Positions 36,191 through 45,474 of a stretch of 64,000 nucleotides of DNA are shown in pieces. Position numbers and translations under genes: made by a program. Under the pieces are notes generated by a model that saw nothing but the letters and a program-made list of their open reading frames with translations, did not search any database and had not been told where the DNA came from. Within the stretch, counting starts at the first letter, position 1. Each line of letters opens with the position of its first letter. Source of the DNA: Desulfosporosinus sp. FKB (lineage in GTDB: Bacteria > Bacillota > Desulfitobacteriia > Desulfitobacteriales > Desulfitobacteriaceae); the NCBI RefSeq assembly GCF_002196705.1, contig NZ_NADJ01000016.1, forward strand, positions 1 through 64,000, given 5' to 3'.

Positions 36191-37138
36191 TTCCATTAAT
36201 TCCGATGCAATAGAAATAAGCTTTTTCTTTAAACTCTGCGGTTCAATCACTTGAATAGCCTTTCCGTAAGATAAGAGAAAATGGGGTACATATGCATGAA
36301 GTGCTCTTTCGTCTAATAAAAAAACTGCTTGATTTGATGTACGCTCTTTCAGGTGATGACCTAAAAACCAATGAATACACAAATCGTCCAAAGCTTCTGA
36401 CCTGCCACAAATAATTATTGAGGCCAACCCATCCTTACTTTCAGAATCCGGTAAAAGATTTTGAATGAAAAATCTCCTGGCAGAAAAGGCTTCCGGCCTT
36501 TTAAACATCATTTGCGTCCGTTGTATCCGAAAAATCCGTTCTGCCCGAAAGCTTCTGATTTCATTTCGAAGATGGCAAAATCCAACCGTATACCATTTAT
36601 TGTTCCAATAGAGCATTCCATAAGGGTCAATCACTCTTGTCCGAGGTTGTTCATCATGGCTTGTACGGTATTCAATTTCAACAGAATATTCGTCTGCTAC
36701 AGCCCGCTCCAGTTCTTCCAATGTCAGCTTAACAGACGGGGCAATATCACGGTTTAACACTTCGAAACCGGCTAAGTGGCGATTGAGGATACTTTCCTGT
36801 TCCCGGTTTGAATACATTTTTAATTTTTGTGTTGCATTGTTTAACGACTCACTGAAAGGGTATCCCGCTTCGTTGGCAAATACGGCGGCATGAAGCAGTG
36901 CTTTTTGTTCTTCAATATCGAAAAACAAAGGTGCATGGATAAAATTACTCAGTAAACTATATCCACCGTTCTGTCCTGCATCTGATACAATCGGTACTCC
37001 GCTTGCGCAGAGCGAATCAATATAACGGTAAACAGTTCGTATATTTATTTCTAATTTTTCCGCTATTTGCTTCGCAGTTATTTTTGATCCAGAATTAAGC
37101 ATCCATAAAATCGCCAGCAAATTATCGTTTTTTGCCAT
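36176..37138 (-). CDS. YafY-type HTH/WYL-domain transcriptional regulator
   Basis: 320 residues. N-terminal HTH_11 (NLLAILWMLNSGSKITAKQIAEKLEINIRTVYRYIDSL), PIVSDAGQNGGYSLL wing, then a WYL domain (TRVIDPYGMLYWNNKWYTVGFCHLRNEIRSFRAERI). WYL regulators sense ligands, including nucleic acids, and control stress or defence genes. ATG 37138 with AAGGAGGATG upstream. Its target is not evident because no divergent gene remains; the istA relic overlaps its end. Confidence 0.92.
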   Translation of the reverse strand: MAKNDNLLAILWMLNSGSKITAKQIAEKLEINIRTVYRYIDSLCASGVPIVSDAGQNGGYSLLSNFIHAPLFFDIEEQKALLHAAVFANEAGYPFSESLNNATQKLKMYSNREQESILNRHLAGFEVLNRDIAPSVKLTLEELERAVADEYSVEIEYRTSHDEQPRTRVIDPYGMLYWNNKWYTVGFCHLRNEIRSFRAERIFRIQRTQMMFKRPEAFSARRFFIQNLLPDSESKDGLASIIICGRSEALDDLCIHWFLGHHLKERTSNQAVFLLDERALHAYVPHFLLSYGKAIQVIEPQSLKKKLISIASELMEYYQS

Positions 37139-37430
37139 TGGACATCCTCCTTTCCTACCTTTATTCTATCCTACCCAAATAAGAATTAGAGGAACTTGAC
37201 AGGCGACGCTATAAGAGAAGAATATGAATAAATGGCACAACATTTATTACATAGATTCAGAGGAAATTACATTCGTGATCGAGTATTGGGTGAAAATATA
37301 TCAGAGTTACTCAATCTATAAGTTTTCTAGGTCAACCTTTAGACCTACCGAGTCACCGAAGGAATTTCACCTTGTGCGGAACCTGTTGAGGCGGATTCCC
37401 AGCACCTACTCATTCACCCCATCACGATGT

Positions 37431-37500
37431 GACGATGTGACGCATCCCTCATCCCTTCAGTTTGGTGAGCGCCTTTGGGATAGGTAATGGCAGTTAGGGA
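37431..37500 (-). repeat. E-type repeat, copy 2 (shortened)
   Basis: Minus-strand TCCCTAACTGCC..ATTACCTATCCCAAAGGCGCTCACCAAACTGAAGGGATGAGGGATGCGTCACATCG. It lacks the 17-base AATCC..GGGATG segment that other copies have, so it is a deletion derivative. Follows the 37559 acetyltransferase by about 60 bases. Confidence 0.75.
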
Positions 37501-37558
37501 TAACTGGATTTTGTGGAGTTCGAGGACTTGGGTATTAACTGTGCAACCGAAGATCATG

Positions 37559-37978
37559 TCAAGCCAAATAATCTGAGTCATATGGATACTTAGCAAATGC
37601 AGTTTTATGATGCTTAAACCCTAACTTTCTATAGAACTCCTCGTTTCCAAAAGTCGATGTCAAATGAATGCATAGGTGCTCGTTTTCTTTTAGCAATCCA
37701 GCAATCAGACCTTTACCGATTCCTAATTTCTGATATTCCGGCAAGACACCTACATCAAAGATCATTCCATAACAAACTCCATCCGACAACATCCTGGCCG
37801 CTCCAATTAGTTTTTCATTTCTCCAAGCTGTTACTACCTTATAGCTTTGTTCAAATGCCTTACGAATCTTGTCATGATCCTTTGTTTTCCCATAGCCAGC
37901 AACTAATCCAACCTCATCATATATTTGAAAGAGCTGTTGCCAATCGATACAGTCTATACCAATCTTGTAGTTAAACAT
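37559..37978 (-). CDS. GNAT acetyltransferase
   Basis: 139 residues from ATG 37978, five bases after GGAGTG. GMIFDVGVLPEYQKLGIGKGLIAGLL is motif A (Q-K-x-G-I-G-K), and FGNEEFYRKLGFKHHKTAFAKYP forms the end. YafP/YhhY-like small acetyltransferase of the aminoglycoside-type fold; substrate unknown. An upstream extension to 38095 runs through repeat E3 and is not real. Bounded by E3 upstream and E2 downstream. Confidence 0.88.
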   Translation of the reverse strand: MFNYKIGIDCIDWQQLFQIYDEVGLVAGYGKTKDHDKIRKAFEQSYKVVTAWRNEKLIGAARMLSDGVCYGMIFDVGVLPEYQKLGIGKGLIAGLLKENEHLCIHLTSTFGNEEFYRKLGFKHHKTAFAKYPYDSDYLA

Positions 37979-38035
37979 GCTTTCACTCCGATTTAAAACT
38001 TTGCTCATTCTATCTGGATTTTTAACCAGCCCCAA

Positions 38036-38117
38036 CATGCAACCCATCCTTTCAGCTTTCCGGTTCGGTGAGCACCTTTGGATTGGTAAGGACATCCCGA
38101 AGTATTGGCTGTTAGGT
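38036..38117 (-). repeat. E-type repeat, copy 3
   Basis: Minus-strand ACCTAACAGCCAATACTTCGGGATGTCCTTACCAATCCAAAGGTGCTCACCGAACCGGAAAGCTG..GGATGGGTT. The 5' end is a full RYYYAAC heptamer (ACCTAAC), and GGAT-N2-GTT lies at the other end. It begins 20 bases after the stop of the 38138 gene and ends about 60 bases before the next start. Confidence 0.8.
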
Positions 38118-38137
38118 TACTAAATAGTAAACAGAAG

Positions 38138-38593
38138 TCATAATTCCTTCGTCATAAAAACACTATTTGGGTCCTCTATGTAATCCGCAAACGGCTTACA
38201 ATATTGGAACCCGAAATTTGTATATAATCTTCTAGCCGGTTCGAAAGCATTTATTGAACCCGTTTCCAAACTCAATCTCCGATATCCGCGCACCTTGGCC
38301 TCTTCAATAATATGTTGAAGAACGCCTTTAGCAATACCCTTTCTGCGATGCGTTGAGGAAGTTCGCATTGATTTGATCTCTCCGTGTTGTCTATCCAGTT
38401 CTTTTAGAGCTCCGCACCCAACTAATTCATCGCCTTCCCAAGCGCTCCAAAAAGTAACTTCAGGTTTTCTTAGGGATTCAAGACCGAGCGCATGCATACT
38501 CTCCGGCGGAGACTGAAGGACCATACTTTGAAGATGCTCTCTCACTAATTCAGCAACTTGTGGCCCAGATAAATCATCTATTTTAAGATACAT
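38138..38593 (-). CDS. GNAT acetyltransferase (YafP/PanZ-like)
   Basis: 151 residues. GEIKSMRTSSTHRRKGIAKGVLQHII (motif A, R-R-K-G-I-A-K) and SLETGSINAFEPARRLYTNFGFQYCKPFADYIEDPNSVFMTKEL, a tail typical of the YitH/YsnE-type acetyltransferases whose end is D-P-N-S-V-F-M-x-K. ATG 38593 is seven bases after GGAGG. Flanked by F2 upstream and E3 downstream. Confidence 0.92.
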   Translation of the reverse strand: MYLKIDDLSGPQVAELVREHLQSMVLQSPPESMHALGLESLRKPEVTFWSAWEGDELVGCGALKELDRQHGEIKSMRTSSTHRRKGIAKGVLQHIIEEAKVRGYRRLSLETGSINAFEPARRLYTNFGFQYCKPFADYIEDPNSVFMTKEL

Positions 38594-38642
38594 AGAAATA
38601 CCTCCAATGGATGGAACTTAGTTTATTGACCTGCTTGATCAC

Positions 38643-38683
38643 CAGCTAATCTTTATCCGGCTATTTCTTCTTGAGGTTAGCGG
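38643..38683 (-). repeat. F-type repeat, copy 2
   Basis: CAGCTAATCTTTATCCGGCTATTTCTTCTTGAGGTTAGCGG on the plus strand; minus strand CCGCTAACCTCAAGAAGAAATAGCCGG. Contains the F core. No intact gene lies directly before it on the minus strand; 38684-38902 has no gene. Confidence 0.7.
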
Positions 38684-38902
38684 AGGGCAGCGGACGGGGT
38701 GATTCACTCTCGTTGAAGTGTCAGAAATAATAATATTATAGAACAAGAAACTAAGTTGTATTGGATCAAAAAGATTAATATTAATATTAATACTCATGCG
38801 CTGTAAAGACCAGTTTAATTTTTATTTTTACAATACCATTTTTAAATAAAACTCAAAAAAACTCGTAAAATATTCAATGAATATTTATAATAAACTATTC
38901 TC

Positions 38903-39300
38903 CTAAGAATTCAAGTTAACTTGTTCACACATTCGAAAAATTAAATATTCTTGTTTTATCCAATACCCTTTTTGCTGGTTAATAATAAAGTCAATGGATT
39001 GTTTCATGATGTCACAAAAAACAGGATATAATTTGCGCAATAATTTGTCATGAGTTACCTCATGAATAGTTGGACAATTCTTATCATCTGGCCAATCTTT
39101 TTTATCATCTTCGAGCAAGTTTTTGAAATCTGGAATAGTAGATTTGATCCCCCAATAGTTGCATAATGAAGTATAGATAGAATATAGATGTAGGGTTAAA
39201 AAAAACTCACTGTCATGTACAAAGATAACAATATTCCTTCCTTAAATGCTCTTTCCATATTTCATACCTTTTATTGTCCTGGTTGCAGAATTCAATTATC
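38903..39300 (-). pseudogene. hypothetical protein with probable frameshift
   Basis: The frame ending at 38903 can be read upstream without a stop to about 39238 (IVIFVHDSEFFLTLHLYSIY..LCNYWGIKSTIPDFKNLLEDDKKDWPDD..). Beyond that, another frame continues as DNKRYEIWKEHLRKE. Together they look like one protein of about 130 residues split by a shift. No start with a ribosome-binding site. No family recognised. Confidence 0.4.
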
Positions 39301-39520
39301 ATCTGCGAGTTTGTGAGGGCCGTGGTTTCAGAGTTATATTACCTAAATATGGATAACGGAAAGTTGGGTATTGAAGTTTCACTTAAACGTTTTGGGCATT
39401 ACCGAGCTTCAGATCATATTCATCTTGCAGCAATGCCTTGTCAAAAGAAAGAAGTAACCGTTTACATTTAATTCAATCGACAAATATTTTTTATACGAGT
39501 ATTGGTCTATAAATATATAC

Positions 39521-40921
39521 TTAACTAACAAATTGCTGCGATATTTCTATCTTATCAAATAAATATTTAAGATGATCGCTAAAACCCCAATTTAAATTAC
39601 TCATAAGGTGATTTATATGTTCTAATCGTTGTTTATGATCGGATTCAATTTCTGGATTCTTTAAAGGCTCATAGTAATGTTTTTGGATAAAGTCATGAAC
39701 TTCTTTATTTTTGTTTAAATAGTTACAAACAGAAGACATAACATTTGCCTCTAATAATAAACCTATTTGTGTTTTCATAAAGACATATGTAGTATCCAAT
39801 GAGTATAAATATTCATAAATTTCTTCTTCTTTACATTGTCCTTGCTTAAGTTTCCTATATAAATCCGGATTATGATTCTTTAAGAATATTAGAAATACAA
39901 GAAGTACAGGATACATAAACTTATTATCTGGAATTGTTCTCAGAACAATACTTATTTGAGTAAAACACTGTTCTATCGTTCTTAGTGAAAAGTTAACTAA
40001 ACTAAAAAGATTAAAAGATATTTTTATAAAATGCTCATGATCATAGCGTAGTTCGGGATGTGTTCGCTTCTCGAAAAAGGCATTAAACTGGAATCGTTCT
40101 ACTAAAAACTTGCAAAATAATTCTGTATTAGGAGCCGGCAGATAATAGTTTAAGTCAATAAACCTTCGCAAATACCCATCTGTATCAAATTGATTTCCAT
40201 AAATCGCCTTTATTGAATAGCCTAATTCTATTTTATCTATGGAAATTACGAATAGAATATTTTTTACATTAAACAAGTGTTTGGCTTTTTCTAAAACTTC
40301 AATTGCGAAATTTGGTCTACACCTATCTAACTCGTCTATAAAAAAAATCAACGGTTTATTACTTTCGCCATATAAACTTTGAGCGAAATTTTCTAATTCC
40401 TGCTTAAAGTTCATAATGTCTTCTTGCCTTTTCTCATAGCTTTCTATACTATCAAGTGCAAATTTTTCTGTTGCAGACGAGATTAAGTCTTTAGCCATTT
40501 CATTAGTATCGATTATGCCGGCTGTTGCCAATTTAACAACTACAGGTATCGATCTTTTTAGTATTTTAGCACTTACTGTTTTAACATTACTAAACAACTT
40601 ACTTGACGTAGTCTCATCAGGTGCTGTTTGAATACCTTTTTTAAGCTCTGCTACCAAAGCAGAAAGTGCATCATTGCTGATATCGTTTTCCCACGCATTA
40701 AAGTGAATTACTTTATATTCGTTATTCTCTAGGTATTGTTTCCACATTGAGATGAAAGTAGTTTTGCCACTTCCCCATTTCGAGTCAATCGATAAGACAA
40801 AAGGTTCGTCTATTGTCGAAATTAACTGAGTTAATATAATTGCATTTTCTGCACGGTTAAGAACATCAAATTGAAAAGGATTGTCCTTTGGCACCTGTAT
40901 TTTTGGAGCTTTAACTAACAT
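39521..40921 (-). CDS. KAP-family P-loop NTPase
   Basis: 466 residues. VLSIDSKWGSGKTTFISMWKQYL is the KAP Walker A (about residue 43), and PLIFFIDELDRCRPNFAIEVLEKAKHLFNV is the diagnostic Walker B with D-E-L-D-R-C. KAP proteins differ by an insert between them, often with two TM helices; here the insert is short and only weakly hydrophobic (PVVVKLATAGI). Bacterial KAP NTPases are frequent in defence loci. No accessory gene is adjacent. ATG 40921 with GGAGGAATT upstream. Confidence 0.9.
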   Translation of the reverse strand: MLVKAPKIQVPKDNPFQFDVLNRAENAIILTQLISTIDEPFVLSIDSKWGSGKTTFISMWKQYLENNEYKVIHFNAWENDISNDALSALVAELKKGIQTAPDETTSSKLFSNVKTVSAKILKRSIPVVVKLATAGIIDTNEMAKDLISSATEKFALDSIESYEKRQEDIMNFKQELENFAQSLYGESNKPLIFFIDELDRCRPNFAIEVLEKAKHLFNVKNILFVISIDKIELGYSIKAIYGNQFDTDGYLRRFIDLNYYLPAPNTELFCKFLVERFQFNAFFEKRTHPELRYDHEHFIKISFNLFSLVNFSLRTIEQCFTQISIVLRTIPDNKFMYPVLLVFLIFLKNHNPDLYRKLKQGQCKEEEIYEYLYSLDTTYVFMKTQIGLLLEANVMSSVCNYLNKNKEVHDFIQKHYYEPLKNPEIESDHKQRLEHINHLMSNLNWGFSDHLKYLFDKIEISQQFVS

Positions 40922-40995
40922 AATTTAATTCCTCCACTTGAGAATAAATTAGTATTATCATCCTAGACCCCTCTCTACCACTATAATTAGAATTC

Positions 40996-41172
40996 CCATT
41001 AGTCGAGTAAACCCAGGGAATTTCAACCTGAGTTTCTCACGGAACCGAAGGTGAAAGTCTCCTTTCATTCGGCTCTTGTTATCCAACCGACGGGCGAAGC
41101 CCCATCCGCCAGTGGTAAAATAGATTTGGTTGCTCCTTACAAATGCGACCGAGCAATTTATGAGACTTCTAG
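40996..41172 (-). mobile_element. group II intron 3' fragment (copy 2)
   Basis: About 177 bases nearly identical to 45475-45650. Contains the last codons of the intron-encoded RT (FYHWRMG) then domain V-like GAGCCG..AAAGGAGACTTTCAC..TTCGGTTC and domain VI-like CTCAGG..CCTGGGTTTACTCGACT. Everything upstream of the RT tail is missing. Domain V has changes relative to copy 1 (CACCTT for CACGTT, CCGT for CTGT), so it is likely dead. Confidence 0.85.
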
Positions 41173-41261
41173 TTGGTTTGGTCACTTACACTTTTTCGAG
41201 GTTTTGGGGAGGTACTCCCCTATTTGTCCTAAGAAAGATCAGTAATATCAATGGGTTTGAG

Positions 41262-41549
41262 TTATGAAACTAATTCATATATATAAAAATATATAGAAAG
41301 TTCAAACAATGCGAGAGCGAAAGCAATAACAACTATCATCGAATAAGACGGTAACTTGATTCCGATTATGCTCTCCGTGGTCGTAGAAGAAGAGCCATTT
41401 GAAATAGTAGACTTGATATCAATCGGCAGTGCAAGAAAGAGATAAATAACGCTCATTTTGAGTTTCGCCCCGCAATGAGGACATGTACTGGCTGTCTTTG
41501 CCACTTCTTTTAAACATGTTTTGCATGTTGTCAATTGATTTGTAGCCAT
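41262..41549 (-). CDS. zinc-ribbon small membrane protein
   Basis: 95 residues. N-terminal zinc ribbon CKTCLKEVAKTASTCPHCGAKL (C-x2-C...C-x2-C) followed by two hydrophobic segments (SVIYLFLALPI and IVVIAFALALFELSIYFYIYEL). Such proteins are common in Firmicute genomes, function unknown. ATG 41549; ribosome-binding site weak (GAGGTATTACT). Confidence 0.8.
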   Translation of the reverse strand: MATNQLTTCKTCLKEVAKTASTCPHCGAKLKMSVIYLFLALPIDIKSTISNGSSSTTTESIIGIKLPSYSMIVVIAFALALFELSIYFYIYELVS

Positions 41550-41783
41550 AGTAATACCTCATCCGCTTTACTTACTTGTTCTTATGTATTCTCTGTTGTG
41601 ATTTCGAAATAATTTGCCAGCAAAAAAAATTTACATTACATTTTTGATCCTTGCGTCCTCTATAAAGAACGAAAGAACGTTACGGTGTTTTTTACTCCTT
41701 TCTAAATCTCTAGTTCTCTCCTTAACCGTAATTTTCTTCGGTATTCCTAACATACCCTGAAAGATTTACTATTCATAAACTAT

Positions 41784-42758
41784 CTATTCCTTCACATAGC
41801 GCCCGAAAACTTTTTCTTCCCTTTTAACTACGTACCCCATTGATTCATACAATGTAAGTGCGTTTCTGTTCTTGCTCATTACCTCTAGCCTTGCTTCTCT
41901 TAGGCCATGTTGAGCTAAGTAATTTAAGCCCTCCATAATTAAATATTTTGCTATTCCACGTCCTCTCCAATTGGGTATAACAAATATTTCCTCTGTAAAT
42001 CCGCACGTTTCAATTCCGTTATTGTTCAGGGTTTCATCCCAATAGACCATAATACTACCCACAATCTCTCCACTGATGTCAAAGGCACTAATTGCCGTAC
42101 CCGTTGCCCATTGCGGAGACTGTAACAAATACTCTAGCGCTTCAATAGTTGTAGGAGAATCAAGAAATGAAAGATTGTCTGCTTTTATGTATTTTTGTCG
42201 TTCTTCTTTTGTTTCAATCTTCCATTTTCTGATCTCAATATCTTTCGTTATTGATTGATTCGGAATCTGGATCGTCAAATCCCTAGTCATCTGAAACAAA
42301 CTTTCAGTATGAATGAACCCTCTGGAAAGGAAATATTTAATTGCTTCTATCTCACTTAAGAGAAGGCCTGTACATAATCGAACACTTCTCTCCGGTAACG
42401 ACTTGCTAATGGTAGCTACTCTTTCGAGTACTTTCTTAATCATGTTATCTTTTATTTCGTCTTGATTTTCCTGTATCGGATCGACCTTGACTTCAATCCA
42501 TAAACTATGAGGCAAATTATTTGGGACATCGTCATCGACTGGCCTTGGAAAAATCGAAGCATAAGCTATCATCTTATCTTTACTGTCAAATCCGCAGAAA
42601 ATGTTCTTTCCCTCTTCATAAACTGGATGAGCTGGATGCCTTAAATTATCATCTGTACATATAGATACCTCGGTATATATTCTACTGTACTTATTCTGTA
42701 ATTCCATTACTTGAGCAATGTCACCAGGAACATAATTTCGTATATATAAATCTTCCAT
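41784..42758 (-). CDS. tandem GNAT acetyltransferase
   Basis: 324 residues containing two GNAT-like halves. N-half begins IRNYVPGDIAQVMELQNKYS, with KDKMIAYASIFPRP; the C-half has IFVIPNWRGRGIAKYLIMEGLNYLAQHGLREARLEVMSKNRNALTLYESMGYVVKREE, a complete and probably active motif A/B. The N-half lacks the R/Q-x-x-G-x-G/A loop and may be structural. ATG 42758. Single-gene unit. Confidence 0.9.
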   Translation of the reverse strand: MEDLYIRNYVPGDIAQVMELQNKYSRIYTEVSICTDDNLRHPAHPVYEEGKNIFCGFDSKDKMIAYASIFPRPVDDDVPNNLPHSLWIEVKVDPIQENQDEIKDNMIKKVLERVATISKSLPERSVRLCTGLLLSEIEAIKYFLSRGFIHTESLFQMTRDLTIQIPNQSITKDIEIRKWKIETKEERQKYIKADNLSFLDSPTTIEALEYLLQSPQWATGTAISAFDISGEIVGSIMVYWDETLNNNGIETCGFTEEIFVIPNWRGRGIAKYLIMEGLNYLAQHGLREARLEVMSKNRNALTLYESMGYVVKREEKVFGRYVKE

Positions 42759-42833
42759 TTAAAATCAGCCCCTTCTCAAATTAGAGTTCAGCTATTTATA
42801 CTTCAAACAACGTTTAAAATAAGATCGGGATAT

Positions 42834-43262
42834 TCAATTTTCTTTTACGGAGGTACAATGAAAACCAAAGTGTTTCAGGATTTTCTCACTGGCAACATTG
42901 TCTACAATAACATCTGCATAAAAGATTGCAGATGTATATTTTGTTTGCATATAGTTTAAAAGCCATTCTATTGCTTGGGTGGCGATTCCTCTGTTCCAGA
43001 ACGTTTTCTTAAAGTGATAGAAACTGCCATACTCCTCTTTTATTTTACTGATACATGGGCAGCCAATTACACCTGCCAATTCACCTTTGTACCTGATCAC
43101 AAACACGTCAAAGACTGCCAGGCGACAAATTCTTTGCTGAATTTCGCTTAAAGAACAAGGGGCATGAATGTTGGTAAAACAAATTACATCTTCATCTCCC
43201 CAAAGGGACAACAAGTCCTCCGCGTGAATTTCTGCAAGGGGTTCATATTGCAAATCGTTCAT
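42834..43262 (-). CDS. GNAT acetyltransferase (RimJ/RimL-like)
   Basis: 142 residues from ATG 43262, preceded by AGGTGGTG. SFYHFKKTFWNRGIATQAIEWLLNYM is motif A (W-N-R-G-I-A-T) and DNVASEKILKHFGFHC is motif B. It ends soon after, so shorter than most family members (about 170), yet the core is complete. Confidence 0.88.
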   Translation of the reverse strand: MNDLQYEPLAEIHAEDLLSLWGDEDVICFTNIHAPCSLSEIQQRICRLAVFDVFVIRYKGELAGVIGCPCISKIKEEYGSFYHFKKTFWNRGIATQAIEWLLNYMQTKYTSAIFYADVIVDNVASEKILKHFGFHCTSVKEN

Positions 43263-43467
43263 GAAATCACCACCTAATATAAATAATCTGACACTCACAA
43301 ATTCTGAACAGAAAAAGATAAATGATCAATTCCCTTAAACTCTTTAACCATAATGGACTTGATGGAATTTTTATTTTAGGTGCAACATATGTAATGCACA
43401 TCTGACAACTTCCACCGATACTCCTACAATCATCTTCAATCAATATATCAGGCCGTACACTTTCAAA

Positions 43468-43719
43468 TTATGTTTTTATATTTTTGCCTTTTTTCTCTCT
43501 GAAATAAAGCTTTGACCCAGCAAACCCATAGTTTTTAAGCAACGAGGCAATCTCCTCAGCCTGTTTCCCCCTTCGAGATGTGCAAAACATTATTTTAGCA
43601 TTTTGCTGATACCAAGTTTCAATTAAGGAAACTACATTACCGATGGGGACATAAGTTCTGTGATTGTAAAGTGAGAATAGCGATTTGGGCTTTAATATAG
43701 TCCCTTCTGCAAAAATCAT
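43468..43719 (-). pseudogene. N-terminal fragment of a HAD-like hypothetical protein
   Basis: 83 residues. IFAEGTILKPKSLFSLYNHRTYVPIGNVVSLIETWYQQNAKIMFCTSRRGKQAEEIASLLKNYGF looks like the D/E-x-T...CTSRR front half of a HAD-type phosphatase (here A-E-G-T in place of D-x-D-x-T). The rest of the protein is missing. Family assignment tentative. Confidence 0.45.
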
Positions 43720-43891
43720 AATTCTAATCTTTGAATGTTAGGAATTTGATAATTCGATATGTGGCAACGATCCTTCCTCCTAACGTAAGAGTATGCTCAT
43801 AAGGGGAAACTAAACATATTTTACGCCTTTGGAAACGGAAGCTAACTAAGATTATATGGATTAATGCGGAACAATGCGAATTATAACAAGG

Positions 43892-44521
43892 CTACTCCTG
43901 TAATTTCGCTTCCAAATAAACAAGGGGAAAGGCTGCTTTGAGCACCTTCCATGTTTGTACGGAAAAACCGTTTTGATTGATGAAGTCAACATACTCTTCC
44001 GGTTTCCATTTGGAATAGGTTTCAAACCCAATCATCTTTAGCAAAAAAGCGTTCAACTTCCATGTTGAATCTCTCAAGTGACCATGTGAAAAGGTAGGCG
44101 CTATCAGTAGACCGTTTGGTTTTAGGACTCTTCTGATGTTTTTTAGTACCACTCCCGGGTCTGGCATGATGTGAAGAGCGTTTGATATGATTACAGCATC
44201 GAAAGTTTGATCTAAAAAAGAGAGCGCGGTAGCATTTTCAACTGAGAAATGCACGTTGTCGGGTGCTCTTTTTTTCATTGCGGCCTCTATCATTTTGGGC
44301 GAAAAATCAGTAGCCACAATCGATTGCAAGGAATCGGCAATATTAATTGCAATTAATCCGGTACCCGTTGCAATTTCAAGCACTTTCATCTCTTTCGTAA
44401 GTGCTCCCGATATAAGTCTGTACATTTCTGAATAGGCTGAACGGTTAAACCTGCCAATCTCAATATCATATATCTTCGCGTAGCGATTCCAGAAATTTTT
44501 ATTATTTCGATCTTTTTTCAA
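43892..44521 (-). CDS. class I SAM-dependent methyltransferase
   Basis: 209 residues. Motif I VLEIATGTGLIAINIAD (E-x-x-x-G-x-G), post-I IVATDFSPKMIEAA, motif II region FDAVIISNALHIMPDP, then VLKPNGLLIAPTFSHG. Ubiquinone/menaquinone-biosynthesis-like Methyltransf_11 group; small-molecule substrate unknown. ATG 44521 lies in a poor ribosome-binding context (AGAGGGAATAAATTTTG). Confidence 0.92.
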   Translation of the reverse strand: MKKDRNNKNFWNRYAKIYDIEIGRFNRSAYSEMYRLISGALTKEMKVLEIATGTGLIAINIADSLQSIVATDFSPKMIEAAMKKRAPDNVHFSVENATALSFLDQTFDAVIISNALHIMPDPGVVLKNIRRVLKPNGLLIAPTFSHGHLRDSTWKLNAFLLKMIGFETYSKWKPEEYVDFINQNGFSVQTWKVLKAAFPLVYLEAKLQE

Positions 44522-44611
44522 AATTTATTCCCTCTTTATATGCGCATTATAGCCATACTGTTTGTTAACTTTATCGCCTTATCGTGAATCTCCGATTATA
44601 TAAAAACCCGT

Positions 44612-44697
44612 CACTTGATAAACTCTGAGTACTTCGTATTTTTAGCCAAATGGCATATGGCTTAGCGAAGTTTATTGAAAAGAAAAGTACTAATGCG
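44612..44697. repeat. H-type palindromic repeat, copy 1
   Basis: Nested complementary segments ATAAAC/GTTTAT, CTTCG/CGAAG and TAGCC/GGCTTA give an imperfect palindrome of about 80 bases. The left half (CGTCACTTGATAAACTCTGAGTACTTCG) recurs at 48506-48535. It lies about 140 bases after the stop of 44837-45262. Confidence 0.65.
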
Positions 44698-44836
44698 AAG
44701 TCAATTATAAGATCCACTCCTAGTTATAAATTGGTCCCATTCCAAACCCTTTATGCTTGTTCAAATCATATACCCTGATAACATACTTGTTCTTTTCAAT
44801 AGTATCCGTAAACTCTTTTCCACCATCAACCTTAAT

Positions 44837-45262
44837 TTAATACTTGCTTGGTTGATCATCGGTAATCATACCGAAAAATACGCCATAAACTTTCTCTGAA
44901 TTAGTCCCTTCATTAGTAACCAATACCGAAGGGGACCCCTGAAAGAAGATATCATATTTGTATTTATTATTTGGAAGACGTTTAAACACTGCTAATCCAG
45001 TCACTTGAGGAAAATTCGGGGTTGGCGAGTATGCTAAAAGCAGTAAATGCAAATTGTCAATGTCTTTTTCTAACTCAATAGTAAAGTTTATTGGCTTACC
45101 CTGAAACCAGTATTGGTCAATACATTTCACTAGTTCATCGTGTGTTAAATCTTTGTTCGCAATGTATGCTTGACTATTGGGGTAAAAGGAAAATCCATAA
45201 GACCCAATTATCAGTAGGATACCAACTAATAGTATTAGAAATTTTGCTTTATCCTTTGTCAT
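44837..45262 (-). CDS. membrane-anchored hypothetical protein
   Basis: 141 residues from ATG 45262 with AGGTGGGAT upstream. One N-terminal hydrophobic helix (FLILLVGILLIIGSYGFSF), then an extracytoplasmic domain of about 115 residues. No lipobox cysteine and no family recognised. Single gene. Confidence 0.7.
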   Translation of the reverse strand: MTKDKAKFLILLVGILLIIGSYGFSFYPNSQAYIANKDLTHDELVKCIDQYWFQGKPINFTIELEKDIDNLHLLLLAYSPTPNFPQVTGLAVFKRLPNNKYKYDIFFQGSPSVLVTNEGTNSEKVYGVFFGMITDDQPSKY

Positions 45263-45474
45263 TAATATCCCACCTAACAGCAAAGATCAAGACGGCAATG
45301 CTCAATTGAATTAGGGCATCATTAATGTCATGTTCTTCGAGTTTAATAAGTGCCTCTTGAACTCTCGCACTAATCGCCATTGTACTGCACCCTTCCATAA
45401 CCCAAGCTTTTTACATATTTTCAACTTAATGAGTTACCCATTATTGAATATAATTACAAGTATCCTTAGTCTCC

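Noticed and set aside
37559-38095. Longer N-terminus of the acetyltransferase
   Set aside because: The extension translates repeat E3; ATG 37978 has a proper ribosome-binding site.
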